Below are positions 63,597-64,000 of a stretch of 64,000 nucleotides of DNA, one piece after another (within the stretch, counting starts at the first letter, position 1; each line of letters begins with the position of its first letter). This DNA is from Shinella sp. XGS7 (GTDB lineage Bacteria; Pseudomonadota; Gammaproteobacteria; Burkholderiales; Burkholderiaceae_C): assembly GCF_020535565.1 (NCBI RefSeq), contig NZ_CP084758.1, forward strand, positions 4,601,001 to 4,665,000. The letters are read 5' to 3'. The translations under genes and the position numbers were made by a program. Under the pieces are notes generated by a model that saw only the letters and a list, made by a program, of their open reading frames with translations, was not told where the DNA came from and did no database searches.

Positions 63597-64000
<404 letters not shown>

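Overview
The window is a 64 kb stretch of a high-GC chromosome (about 70% G+C by eye). It is most consistent with a betaproteobacterium of the order Burkholderiales, probably the Roseateles/Pelomonas/Sphaerotilaceae group. This is inferred from gene content (FmdB-DUF502-AspS block, NudB-EEP-ClsB block, TamA/TamB, PEP-CTERM protein, MoxR/VWA pair, two-way hut cluster) and from codon use dominated by CTG, GTG, AGC and GAG. No ribosomal RNA or other species marker is present, so the genus is a guess.

Layout. 1-2.4 kb: start of a peptide-type ABC binding protein, an HD-GYP signalling protein and a di-heme cytochrome c, all on the minus strand. 2.47-13.5 kb: a tightly packed plus-strand run of MoxR-type AAA ATPase, small membrane protein, GNAT acetyltransferase, S9 peptidase, VWA protein, TamA and TamB. 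13.6-18.6 kb: an integrated genetic element. 18.6-22.8 kb: a PEP-CTERM HAF-repeat protein and divergent ferric-iron ABC transporter genes (fbpB, fbpC). 23-34.9 kb: CtpA protease, MFS/LysR pair, MoeB, LOG-family protein, arginase, 2-dehydropantoate reductase, an esterase, a triple-repeat periplasmic protein, a DUF429 protein and an S10 peptidase. 34.9-36.4 kb: a chemoreceptor. 36.6-44.6 kb: a complete histidine utilisation cluster (hutC-D-I-G-F on minus, hutU-H on plus). 44.7-49.4 kb: binding proteins and a complete nitrate/taurine-type ABC transporter behind a sigma-54 promoter candidate. 49.4-52.9 kb: clsB, EEP, nudB and a WYL regulator. 53-58.8 kb: GST, EamA, Lrp, small envelope proteins, an isolated flgH and a TPR protein. 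59-64 kb: aspS, DUF502, fmdB, a sodium/solute symporter and the end of a sensor kinase.

The most interesting region is 13.6-18.6 kb. A tRNA-Arg(CCU) gene is cut in its anticodon loop: the 5' half is at 13619-13656 and the perfectly complementary 3' half at 18583-18620. The about 4.9 kb between them is visibly less GC-rich. It carries its own complete tRNA-Arg(CCU) gene, which contains a 216-nt group I intron of the Azoarcus tRNA-Ile (IC3) type, so the element appears to restore the tRNA it destroys. Its cargo is a compact, overlapping three-gene operon: a DGQHR-domain (DndB-like) protein, an unknown protein with weak HEPN-like features, and a D12-class DNA adenine methyltransferase. There are no dndCDE genes, no restriction gene and no integrase. 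This is a good candidate for an undescribed DNA-modification or defence module on an integrase-less element.

The rest is mostly ordinary chromosome, with some oddities: hutU has rhizobial-looking codon use in parts, flgH stands alone next to two small envelope genes, and an operon usually contiguous in Burkholderiales (fmdB-DUF502-aspS-nudB-EEP-clsB) is split by about 7 kb.
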